From contig CM029664.1 of NCBI GenBank assembly GCA_017311315.1, positions 24,158,192-24,222,191 on the forward strand: a DNA stretch of 64,000 nt, given 5' to 3'. A program made the translations under genes and the position numbers. Below, one piece after another: positions 42,911 through 52,556 of this stretch; position 1 is the stretch's first letter; every line of letters starts with the position of its first letter. Source of the DNA: Dendrocalamus latiflorus. Taxonomy: Eukaryota > Streptophyta > Magnoliopsida > Poales > Poaceae. The notes beneath the pieces were generated by a model. It was not told where the DNA came from, made no database searches, and saw only the letters and a list, made by a program, of their open reading frames with translations.

Positions 42911-44401
42911 GATCTACAACAAAGAATATGCAAAGTTTAGCACTATGTTTATGTTCATCTTTTATTAAACAATTTAACAAAAGACTCCCACTATGTGTTT
43001 TGCAACAAAACTCCCTCTAAGTTACATAGTGGGTCAAGAACCTCATTTCACTAATTCCTAGTGAGCTTTGGCATCACGGCTAGAAAACTAGTGACATGGG
43101 TAAGCAACACCTTGCTAATCACATCCCTATGTGACTCTTGCTTGTTGGGTGACATCAACATGCCCCGGCCCCAATCTATGCCCCAAGGTCCAAAACTGTT
43201 TTGATAACCTTGTTAAGTAAACCAAATGCTTCCGCATGTAGATGTCCGACATCTACCCCAAATAATGATGATAACCGACGGCACTCTACTTTGGTAGACC
43301 TACCATGCGGTGATCATTATCTTTTGGTGCAACATATGGAAGGGCATGAACACCTAATTTTATGAGGGATTCTATCCTACCAAAGCAACATATGACAAAA
43401 ACATTGCATAAGAATAAGATAGATAATATCACAGATAAACACATTTAACTGTGAAGTAGTATGGCCCAAACAAATGGTGATCTCCATCTCCATGTAGGTG
43501 TAGACGATCTCCATCCTCCACATCACTCCTTTAGGCCACCATGCTTGAAAGCTTGTAACCTCAAAACTAGGCTACTACCTATAATAGCTAGAAATTGAAG
43601 ATTACAAAGATAGATTCAAGCATTAAGGTCGACACGCAGGTCGTTAAATACAATATAGACAGCTAACAATAGCTGAAATAATCATGACACGCAGGCCATG
43701 AACGAATGTTACATGCATCACATACATCTCATACATTCCAATAAGATATAGGGCCATACTATTCACGTCATTCTCTGCAAAAACAAGTTAGACGTAGAAT
43801 CGTATTCTACCTAACGATGTGAACCCAAGACGCTATACAAGGCGGGTACGCACGGCGGTCCCGCTGGCCGGTCAGCGGGCGGGGGGTCGAGGGGGGGGCC
43901 GCCCCCCGCGGGTTTCAGGGCAGCGCCCTGAACACCCTACGAAATTTACAGATCCAATCTATGAAATCGCAATGGAAAAACTATTCGGCACAACCACCTT
44001 ATGCCGATCCGAGACATTCTCTAGGATGCTAGTTTTTCCACTGGGCCGAGGCCATCAGATCCGTAACCTACTAGTATTCGGCATAACCACCTTATGCCGA
44101 TCCGAGACAATCTCTAGGGCACTAGTATTCCCACTGGCCCGAGGCTATCAGATTCGTATCCTACTAGTATTCGACATAACCACCTTATGCCGATCCGAGA
44201 CAATCTCTAGGGCACCAGTAGTGATACAATCTGCGCCTCATCCAACCCCTATTCACCGATTGATCTCATCAACCCGTGCTACCATCGATTCATCACATGA
44301 ACCGACTGATCTAGACTGTAATAGATCCAATCTACTACAACCGCATATCATCATATGCGCTGATCCAGATCGCAAACTAAGCAAGATGGCTCTGATACCA
44401 C
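42911..44401 (-). other. Copia leader with primer site and tandem repeats
   Basis: TGGTATCAGAGC (minus strand, about 44400-44389) follows the 5' LTR and is an exact initiator-Met-tRNA site. The rest has no supported gene. It includes a very G-rich patch near 43867-43905 and a three-copy repeat described separately. Confidence 0.8.
43965..44250 (-). repeat. Three-copy ~93-bp tandem repeat in the copia leader
   Basis: CCACCTTATGCCGATCCGAG occurs at 43995, 44088 and 44180 (plus-strand reading), each followed by ACA(A/T)TCTCTAGG and by a similar CACTGGCCCGAGGC-type stretch. The copies differ by a few bases. Confidence 0.85.
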
Positions 44402-45814
44402 TGAAGGAACGCGCGTAGGCTACGATAGCAGAAAATAAAAAATTTCTACCGCGCACACCAGGACATCATGCTAAGAAGGGATCATAGATCGTTACCACTA
44501 GACGCGCAGCGCAGCGGAAGAAGAGTTGGAGAAGCCGATCCAACCACGCGCGTCGAGGTAGTAGTGGAAGTAGCCGATCGTCCCGAACAGATCGTCTCCT
44601 CCACGCGATCAACCACACCACGAGCAGATCCAATCTGTAGTTTGTTGATGCCGATCAACGCCGCAACGAGCAGCGCCTCCACCGGTATCCACACGTCCGG
44701 GGCTGGAACTCCGATCGCGAGTGTACCAGCACTCGCGAGCGGCTAGGGTTTGGCTCGGGAGGTGGCGGCCAGGGTTTTGTTCGGGAGGAACATATGCGTG
44801 CATCCCTCAGCCCCCCCGCCTCCAAATATATAGACCTCCTCACTTGGGCCTCGTGGACCGAGGCCCAATAGGAGTCTATCCGGATCTCTATCCGAATTGA
44901 GCCCACATCCGAATCACATTCGAATTAGTGTTCCAACCCGTTAAGTGTGCGACCCTGTAGGTTCACGTATACTTGGTCGCGACCCGGAAACACCTTTCCG
45001 GTCACCCTGTTAATAGCGGCCTCTAGCAAGACATATTAACCCCAAAGTATACGTAAAGATCATATCGGCTGAACCTGTAATGTTCTCATGTACGAATCCT
45101 TTTGCCTCACGATATAGATTAAGCTCAAGGCGAGACCTGTGTCATCCTCTTAATGGCTCAATCACTCTCTCGATTCCGTGATGGATTATAAACTTGTGAT
45201 TGACTCCTCAATCACATTGGCATGGCCATGCACTTTCATAATCCATTACATCGAGGGGCCCAGAGATATCTCTCCCATAAGGAGGGGCAAATTCTATCTT
45301 GATCATTCACATCCCACTACATGTTTCATAGCAAACCCGAAGACTACTTTTATGACTACCCAGTTACGGAGTAGTGGTTAGTAGTCCCAAAATAGGCTAC
45401 TACGCATGTTGGGAACCATGATGATCTCAAGTCTAACGATTCTACATAAACACTACTTGAGACCAACTAATGACACATGGAATCTCTGCAGTGTCTCATG
45501 GCGGGTCTATCCAACATATGTTCACTAACACATGTCCATATTATTGATTTGGTATCTCCATACCATGATCCATGAGACATGATCATCAATCAATACATAT
45601 GCTGATCTTTGAATCATATATGTTCCTCATATGATATATGATCAGGGATCATTTAGAAATAGCAACATTTTGGCATTAAGAGTCTCATGAATAAGTCACA
45701 TACTCATTGATCAATAATGATAATGTCTATTTCAAGGAACAAAGCAATGTATCATAAACATAGTATGTGATATATTCAACATCTCCATGTTGCCTCTAGG
45801 GCATATCACCAACA
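44402..45814 (-). repeat. 5' LTR of the copia element
   Basis: Same length as 37518-38930 and identical where compared. TATA box CTATATATTTG (minus strand) near 44826-44836 should drive the element's transcript. Confidence 0.95.
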
Positions 45815-45819
45815 CCACT

Positions 45820-45899
45820 TCCTTTGCGAGTTCCCACTGCCCTTCATTTGTAGTTGATAGGGATAATCCTTTTTGTTTTCCCTGTGTTTTCCACTAACC
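45820..45899 (+). other. Untranslated leader of the gypsy element, second part
   Basis: Short leader remainder between the copia right target copy and the gypsy start codon. Confidence 0.7.
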
Positions 45900-48800
45900 A
45901 TGGCAGGAGACGAAGGGGACGGAACACCGGTCGATTTCAACGAGTGTGTTAGTCGCGGCCAGCTACAAGCTGCGCTCGACAAACAAAATGCTTCACTCGG
46001 CGCGAGAATGGACACCATCGTCGCCGCCATTGCCAAGTTGAACACCACGGAAGGCATTGAGCGGGTGGAGCGGCGAATGGCTGACCTCACTGGTCGGTTG
46101 GACACATTGGAGGCACGCCTGCCACCTGTCAATGATGGCCATCGTCATGATGATGACATAGTGTATGATGCAGATGGCAACATTGATCGGCGGGCAACAC
46201 AAGATGCACGACTACGTCGGCGTCTTCAGCAAAACCGACAAGGTATGGGAGGTAATAACCAGAACCGACATGGTATGGAAGGTAATAACCAGAATCGTCA
46301 TGGTAACGACGACCCTTTTGCTAAAGTTAAGTTTACCATTCCATCTTTTTCTGGTCTTTATGATGCTGAAATATATCTTGATTGGGAGATGACGGTAGAG
46401 CAAAAATTTAATTCTCACTTGGTTCCTGAACAACATAGAGTTAGACAAGCTACTAGTGAGTTTAAGGACTTTGCTATTATCTGGTGGAATGAACTCAGTA
46501 ACATGCGCTTACAACCTGATACATGGGAGCAGTTAAAAGAAGATATGCGTAATCGTTTTGTTCCTCCCACATATAAACTTGAATTGAGAAAAAAATTGCA
46601 GCGCTTAGAACAAGGTGATCGTTCTGTTCAGGACTATTATGCTGAGCTTCAAAAGGGTATGATGCGTTGTGGGGTTGTTGAGGACACGGAGGATAAGATT
46701 TGTCGTTTCTATGGGGGGTTACGGCGTGACATTCAGGATATTGTTGATTATAAAGAATTTACTACTGTCAACCAGTTGTTCCACCTTGCTATGCTTGCAG
46801 AAAAAGAATTGCAGGGACGCAAGGAATCAGCGAAGGCACGCACTGAACGACCCTTCTACACGCCGCGAACGACTACATCGGCGGGACTGCCCAAGTCTTC
46901 TTCGAATTTTCGTTCTCCTCCACTACCTGTGAACAAGATTGCAGCAGCGCCACCGAAGCCACCTTCAAAAAATTCTTTGCAGGTTCCAGCCAAGACTTCT
47001 TCTTCCGTGGCTTCAACGGGCCGCTCCTCCGATATTCAGTGCCACCGCTGCCATGGGCTTGGTCATGTGCAGAAGAATTGCCCTAGCCAACGGGCATACA
47101 TCGCCACAGAAGATGGAGGCTACATCAGCACTTCAGATGTCGAGGAGGATGATGATGTTGCTGCTGCCTCGGATGACACTGGCGGTGGTGATGATGACCT
47201 GGTCCTTGGTGGGGCGTCCACAGCGACGCTACGGAGCATCATTGTGCAGCGAGTCCTCAGCACACAGGTAGAACAAACCGACAAGCTTCAACGCCATAAT
47301 TTGTTTCAGACTTTCTTCGCAATCAAGAACCGGCGTGCACGTGTCATCATTGATGGAGGAAGCTGCAACAACTTGGTGAGTTCTGATTTGGTCAAGAAGC
47401 TTGGCTTGACCACGCGACCACATCCACATCCATACCATATTCAGTGGTTAAATGATTCTGGAAAAGCTAAGGTAACACAAACATGCCGAGTCCATTTTTC
47501 CATTGGTGGTTATGCTGATCATGTTGATTGTGATGTGGTTCCCATGCAAGCATGCTCTCTTTTATTGGGTAGACCTTGGGAATTTGATAATGATGCTTTA
47601 CACCATGGTAGTAGTAACAAATACACTTTTATGCATAAGGGAAAGAAAGTTACTTTACTGCCTTTGACCCCAGCTGAGATAATAGAGGCCGATAGGGAGA
47701 GAATTGCTGCTGCTAATGAAGCAAAGGAACATGATAAATCTGAAAAACAGCAAGTAATCCATTTAAAAAATTCTGTTCTGCTTGCCACAAAATCAGACCT
47801 TGCTGAAATTGATGATGTTAATGATACATGCTATGCTTTTGTGTGCAAAGATGCTTTATTTTCTCTTGATAATATGCCTTGCACTTTGCCTGCTCCTGTC
47901 ACTAACCTTTTGCAGGAGTTTAGAGATGTTTTCCCTGATGAGATACCTCCAGGACTTCCACCTATTCGAGGGATTGAACACCAGATTGACTTGATCCCTG
48001 GAGCGAGTTTGCCAAATCGTGCGGCGTACAGGACCAATCCCGAAGAGACTAAGGAGATTCAGCGACAAGTCCAAGACCTTTTGGACCGTGGGTACGTACG
48101 TGAGAGCCTTAGTCCTTGTGCTGTTCCTGTTCTTTTGGTTCCCAAAAAAGATGGATCTTGGCGTATGTGTGTAGATTGTAGAGCCATTAACAACATTACT
48201 ATAAGGTATCGTCATCCTATTCCTAGGCTAGACGACATGCTTGATGAGTTGTGTGGTGCTATAATTTTCACAAAGATTGACTTGCGTAGTGGATACCACC
48301 AAATAAGAATGAAACTTGGCGATGAATGGAAAACTGCTTTTAAAACTAAGTTCGGCTTGTATGAGTGGTTAGTCATGCCTTTTGGTTTAACTAATGCACC
48401 TAGCACTTTCATGAGATTAATGCACGAGGTTTTACGTCCTTTCATTGGCAAATTTGTGGTTGTTTACTTTGATGATATCTTGATTTATAGCAAGTCCATG
48501 GATGAACATTTGAATCACTTACGTGCTGTTTTTAATGCTTTGAAAGATGCGCGTTTGTTTGGTAACCTTGACAAGTGCACCTTTTGCACGGATCGAGTCT
48601 CTTTTCTTGGCTATGTTGTGACTCCACAGGGAATTGAGGTTGATAGAGCCAAGGTGGAGGCGATATGGAGTTGGCCCACGCCCACGACGGTCTCCCAAGT
48701 GCGGAGTTTTCTTGGCCTTGCAGGATTTTATCGCCGCTTTGTCAAGGAATTCAGCACCATTGCGACGCCATTGATTGAGTTGACAAAGAAGGGCGTCGTG

Positions 48801-50846
48801 TTCCATTGGGGGCCATCACAAGAGGAGTCCTTTAATCTTTTGAAGGACAAGCTTACACACGCACCATTGCTCCAACTTCCGGATTTCGGTAAGACTTTTG
48901 AGCTGGAATGTGATGCTAGCGGAATTGGTATTGGTGGTGTTTTGATGCAAGAAGGCAAACCTGTTGCCTACTTTAGTGAAAAATTGAATGGTCCTGCTCT
49001 TAATTATTCCACGTATGATAAAGAATTGTATGCTCTTGTTCGTTCTTTAGAGACGTGGCAACACTATTTATGGCCTAAAGAATTTGTCATTCATTCCGAT
49101 CATGAATCACTTAAGCATATTCGTAGTCAAACCAATTTGAATCGTAGACATGCTAAGTGGGTTGAATTTATTGAATCTTTTCCTTATGTCATTAAACACA
49201 AGAAAGGGAAGGATAATGTGATTGCTGATGCTTTGTCTCGACGCTATACCATGTTGTCTCAACTTGATTGTCGTATATTTGGGCTTGAAACAATTAAAGC
49301 ACAATATGTTAATGATGATGATTTTAAAGTTGTGATGGAAAATTGTAAAGAGGGACATACATGGAACAAATATGTCATACATGATGGGTTTTTGTTTAGA
49401 GCTAACCGCCTATGCATTCCAGTTGGTTCCGTTCGTCTTTTGTTGTTGCAGGAGGCACATGGAGGAGGTTTGATGGGACATTTTGGTGCCAAGAAGACGG
49501 AGGAGGTGCTGGCCACACATTTCTTTTGGCCAAGGATGAGACGAGATGTAGAGCGGTTCGTGGCTCGGTGCGCCACATGTCAAAAAGCTAAGTCGCGGTT
49601 GAACCCACATGGTTTGTATATGCCTCTTCCCGTTCCTTCTATTCCTTGGGCTGATATATCTATGGACTTTGTTTTGGGATTGCCAAGGACTAAGAGGGGG
49701 AGGGATAGTATTTTTGTGGTGGTTGATCGTTTTTCTAAGATGGCACATTTTATTCCTTGTCATAAAAGCGACGATGCTGTTCATATTGCTGACCTTTTCT
49801 TTCAAGAAATCGTTCGCTTGCATGGTATGCCTTCTACTATTGTTTCAGATCGCGATGCAAAATTCTTGAGTCACTTTTGGCGCACTTTGTGGAATAAATT
49901 GGGGACAAAGCTGCTGTTTTCTACAACTTGTCATCCCCAAACTGATGGACAAACAGAGGTCGTGAATCGAACATTGTCCACCATGTTGAGAGCGATCTTG
50001 AAACGCAATTTGAAGATGTGGGAAGAGTGTTTGCCGCATGTGGAGTTTGCATATAATAGGGCGGAACACTCCACCACCAAGGTAAGTCCCTTCCAGGTAG
50101 TGTATGGATTTAACCCCCGTGCTCCTATTGATCTTTTGCCTTTACCTACCACTGAGAGAACACATAATGATGCTAAAAAGCGTGCTGAATTTATTCTTAA
50201 ATTGCATGAAACCACTAAGGCAAATATTGAAAAGATGAATGAAAAGTATAGAATTGCTGGTAGTGAAGGTAGAAGGGAAGTTAAACTTGTACCGGGTGAT
50301 TTGGTTTGGTTGCACTTGAGAAAGGATAGATTTCCTGAGTTAAGAAAATCAAAATTGATGCCTAGAGCTGCTGGTCCTTTTAAGATAGTTGAGAAGATAA
50401 ATGATAATGCATATAAACTTGAGTTGCCTCCCGAGTTTGGGGTTAGTCCCACCTTTAACATTTCAGATTTGAAGCCATACTTGGGAGAAGAAGATGAGGC
50501 TGAGTTGAGGACAACTCCGCTTCAAGAGGGGGAGGATGATGAGGACATCACTTCTCCGGATACACACAACACACCTCCACTTGACATTCAAGGACCAATC
50601 ACTAGAGCTCGCGCCCGACAATTGAATTTACAGGTGAGCTCGTTGCTAAGTACTTCTTTTTGTTCATTTGAGAATCGATTGCTACCTAATGATTTAATAA
50701 TGATTAGGAACCATGGAGAGGACCTAGAAGTACTTGGAGAAGGACTACGAGGCGCACAAGTCCAGCAAGGGCGGTCGAATCATGTTGGAGGCCCAACTCA
50801 AACCGACTTCGAATCCAATTCGGAGTCCAGGACCAGGCCGCATTAA
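45900..50846 (+). CDS. Ty3/gypsy Gag-Pol polyprotein, intact
   Basis: The frame is open from 45873. I prefer ATG 45900 (ACCATGGCAGG), which fits plant start context and gives 1648 residues. Order: coiled N-terminus, capsid (FKDFAIIWWNEL, YKLELRKKLQRLEQGDRSVQDYY), CCHC knuckle CHRCHGLGHVQKNC (near 47041), protease IIDGGSCNNLVS (near 47346; DGGS instead of DTG/DSG), reverse transcriptase with YFDDILIYS (48465-48491), RNase H (ELECDASGIGIGG, near 48902), integrase HHCC (H..H near 49451, CATCQKA), DDE (MDFVLGLP, SDRDAKF, TDGQTEVVNR). The C-terminus has AGPFKIVEKIND but no chromodomain that I can see. The last ~103 codons lie in the 3' LTR (GPITRARARQLNLQV). No stop or shift anywhere. Confidence 0.96.
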   Translation: MAGDEGDGTPVDFNECVSRGQLQAALDKQNASLGARMDTIVAAIAKLNTTEGIERVERRMADLTGRLDTLEARLPPVNDGHRHDDDIVYDADGNIDRRATQDARLRRRLQQNRQGMGGNNQNRHGMEGNNQNRHGNDDPFAKVKFTIPSFSGLYDAEIYLDWEMTVEQKFNSHLVPEQHRVRQATSEFKDFAIIWWNELSNMRLQPDTWEQLKEDMRNRFVPPTYKLELRKKLQRLEQGDRSVQDYYAELQKGMMRCGVVEDTEDKICRFYGGLRRDIQDIVDYKEFTTVNQLFHLAMLAEKELQGRKESAKARTERPFYTPRTTTSAGLPKSSSNFRSPPLPVNKIAAAPPKPPSKNSLQVPAKTSSSVASTGRSSDIQCHRCHGLGHVQKNCPSQRAYIATEDGGYISTSDVEEDDDVAAASDDTGGGDDDLVLGGASTATLRSIIVQRVLSTQVEQTDKLQRHNLFQTFFAIKNRRARVIIDGGSCNNLVSSDLVKKLGLTTRPHPHPYHIQWLNDSGKAKVTQTCRVHFSIGGYADHVDCDVVPMQACSLLLGRPWEFDNDALHHGSSNKYTFMHKGKKVTLLPLTPAEIIEADRERIAAANEAKEHDKSEKQQVIHLKNSVLLATKSDLAEIDDVNDTCYAFVCKDALFSLDNMPCTLPAPVTNLLQEFRDVFPDEIPPGLPPIRGIEHQIDLIPGASLPNRAAYRTNPEETKEIQRQVQDLLDRGYVRESLSPCAVPVLLVPKKDGSWRMCVDCRAINNITIRYRHPIPRLDDMLDELCGAIIFTKIDLRSGYHQIRMKLGDEWKTAFKTKFGLYEWLVMPFGLTNAPSTFMRLMHEVLRPFIGKFVVVYFDDILIYSKSMDEHLNHLRAVFNALKDARLFGNLDKCTFCTDRVSFLGYVVTPQGIEVDRAKVEAIWSWPTPTTVSQVRSFLGLAGFYRRFVKEFSTIATPLIELTKKGVVFHWGPSQEESFNLLKDKLTHAPLLQLPDFGKTFELECDASGIGIGGVLMQEGKPVAYFSEKLNGPALNYSTYDKELYALVRSLETWQHYLWPKEFVIHSDHESLKHIRSQTNLNRRHAKWVEFIESFPYVIKHKKGKDNVIADALSRRYTMLSQLDCRIFGLETIKAQYVNDDDFKVVMENCKEGHTWNKYVIHDGFLFRANRLCIPVGSVRLLLLQEAHGGGLMGHFGAKKTEEVLATHFFWPRMRRDVERFVARCATCQKAKSRLNPHGLYMPLPVPSIPWADISMDFVLGLPRTKRGRDSIFVVVDRFSKMAHFIPCHKSDDAVHIADLFFQEIVRLHGMPSTIVSDRDAKFLSHFWRTLWNKLGTKLLFSTTCHPQTDGQTEVVNRTLSTMLRAILKRNLKMWEECLPHVEFAYNRAEHSTTKVSPFQVVYGFNPRAPIDLLPLPTTERTHNDAKKRAEFILKLHETTKANIEKMNEKYRIAGSEGRREVKLVPGDLVWLHLRKDRFPELRKSKLMPRAAGPFKIVEKINDNAYKLELPPEFGVSPTFNISDLKPYLGEEDEAELRTTPLQEGEDDEDITSPDTHNTPPLDIQGPITRARARQLNLQVSSLLSTSFCSFENRLLPNDLIMIRNHGEDLEVLGEGLRGAQVQQGRSNHVGGPTQTDFESNSESRTRPH
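50523..50536 (+). promoter_or_regulatory. Polypurine tract of the gypsy element (inside the ORF)
   Basis: CAAGAGGGGGAGGA ends right at the TG of the 3' LTR and is translated as part of pol. Confidence 0.75.
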
Positions 50847-51454
50847 AACGGACGCCCAGATCGCATCCGGACTCCGTTTTGGACGTTCTACATATGTATG
50901 GAAAGCTGAGAAGACTACCTTTCCAATGGCTCTGGTCCCATGTCAAAATTCCTTCTGAGTCGACGGGAATCGTCGAAACAAGTGGGCGTTCAGAATCTGT
51001 CAGGGTGCTGCGCCACCGTCTTTTGGGCCTTTCGGCTTTGTATCGTGTTGGAGCCCATTAGGGGCGCGTCCAGGGGTTTTGCACGCCCCTCAATCCTTTA
51101 TATCCAGCTGCCACCCCCACCATTAGGGTTGGGTTTTGCTTAGATTAATTCTGTCTTTGAACAGTTTCGCCGTTCATCGGTTTGTGAGACCCCAACTTTC
51201 GAGTGCTAAATCAATACATCTGCAATTCAGTTGTGTTCTTCCTTGTTCTTGCTTGTGTTCTTCGATTCGCAGGCAAGGATTAGCCTTCTTGGCGAGGTCA
51301 ACCGGCTGCGCACGGTTGATAACCTGAGGAGACGTGGTGCTGCGATTGCGGGGTTCGGAACGTGTCGTTCGGAAGCCGGATCGAATTGTGTCGTGCCTCC
51401 ACCAAATCGAACATATCCAGAACCTGTTGGAAGATCGGGACGCCGTTCCCATCA
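50537..51454 (+). repeat. 3' LTR of the gypsy element
   Basis: 918 bp, TGATGAGG ... CCCATCA, followed by the CAACT target copy. Its first 310 bp end the pol frame. Confidence 0.95.
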
Positions 51455-51459
51455 CAACT

Positions 51460-52053
51460 AGTAACTAATATAGAGATAACCTGGAACCAAGGTTGTCAGG
51501 ATCATGATACCAAGTAGGATCATTTTTCGTCTGAGGGATTGGATCTTAGGATCGGATCATAGAATCATGATACTATCAAATTTTTAAAAACATATATATT
51601 TTATATAAAAATTGAATTATATTTCTAAATATGCAAGTCTATAGTAGATTTTTTGAATTTAATCTTGTAATTTGAGTACACTTATTCATGTTATATTGAA
51701 TTAAGGTTGATTTCTAAAATTTATTTAAATATTTTTAATAAACTAATAACCTAAAAATGCAATATGTTAAAGATAATACTTGTTTATCTTAGACAACATG
51801 AAAACAACAAAACAAAGCAAATTAAACTAGTGCAACTTAAATTAACAATAGGTAATATCAAAATTTATGTGCTTTATAGTTTGTTGTCAGGACCATGATC
51901 CTACCACAATCCTAAAGATACTACGAGTTGGATCGCAATCCCACCGCGATACTACCTGATTCTGATCTGCATTGCGATCCAGGTCATCTGCCTCTGGTAG
52001 GATCGTAGGATTGTATGATACTATGATACGTATCGCGATATTGATAAGCCTGC
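51460..52053. other. AT-rich repeat with GGTTGTCAGGA motifs
   Basis: No gene. GGTTGTCAGGATCATGAT (51492) and TTGTTGTCAGGACCATGATC (51881) are related. The rest is AT-rich with many GATC/ATGATAC words. Possibly a MITE or old insertion; the ends are unclear. Confidence 0.35.
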
Positions 52054-52556
52054 CTAGAATTTTAAGTCAGTGCCAAAATATTCGATCATATATTCCCATT
52101 CTTCTGGAGTGAGATCCTCTGGCTTATGGGCCATTCTTTGAGAATTAGTGTTGTATGCCTTGTAAGTGGCATGCAAAGTTGACCGCCAACCTCTATAGTG
52201 TTCTCTTGCAATTGTTAGAATTCTTTTCTTAGTATCATCTGTGCCCTCCGCATCCCACTTTTCATTAAAAAAAAATGGAAGAGCCAAATATAAATAACAA
52301 TAATATTGGATAGTAAGTGAAGTACGCAGATGCTATAAAAAATGATACTAATAAGCACATCATCAATGATTAATTTCTTAGTAGTTTCATGAATGTCAAA
52401 CCACTTGTTCATCCAATGAGTGGTGCCCTTTTTTGTATAGCCCACCACGTCATCTAAAAATGAACAATAGTTTTCTCCTACTGAACCTCCCAATATATTG
52501 GAGAATTCAATGTTGAGCTTGGATGGACCATTCCTGAAGTGCTTCTTGGCTACCAT
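52054..52556 (-). pseudogene. Second Transposase_24-like fragment
   Basis: The minus-strand frame 52287-52054 reads NEKWDAEGTDDTKKRILTI, HYRGWRSTLHATYKAY and KPEDLTPEEWEYMIEYF. This is the pattern of the part of plant Transposase_24 proteins that precedes the EHxGRxRG core found at 35.0 kb. Upstream on the same strand, 52556-52400 (KKHFRNGPSKLNIEFSN, GYTKKGTTHWMNKW) may be an earlier exon. It lies on the opposite strand to the 34.6-kb fragment, so the two are not one simple gene. Confidence 0.55.

Larger units (their letters stand above)
37518..45814 (-). mobile_element. Very young, intact Ty1/copia retrotransposon
   Basis: LTRs 37518-38930 and 44402-45814, both 1413 bp, with no difference found by eye. 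Flanking duplication CCACT (37513-37517 and 45815-45819). On the minus strand: LTR start TGTTGGTGATATGCCC (shared in style with BARE1/Angela-type grass elements), primer site, ~1.5 kb leader, one 1319-codon polyprotein, polypurine tract and second LTR. Nothing visible is broken. It is the youngest insertion in the window. Confidence 0.97.
35312..51454 (+). mobile_element. Young, complete Ty3/gypsy retrotransposon (host of a nested copia)
   Basis: LTRs 35312-36229 and 50537-51454, both 918 bp. Flanking 5-bp duplication CAACT (35307-35311 and 51455-51459). Met-tRNA primer site after the 5' LTR, polypurine tract before the 3' LTR, and a single uninterrupted gag-pol frame. I spotted two differences between the LTRs (near 35656/50881 and 36217/51442). 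Without the copia insertion the element is about 7.8 kb. It looks intact enough to have been autonomous before the copia entered its leader. Confidence 0.96.

Noticed and set aside
45873..45899. The first ATG of the gypsy frame as the start
   Set aside because: The ATG at 45900 has much better context and gives the usual kind of gag N-terminus. The nine codons before it look like leader.
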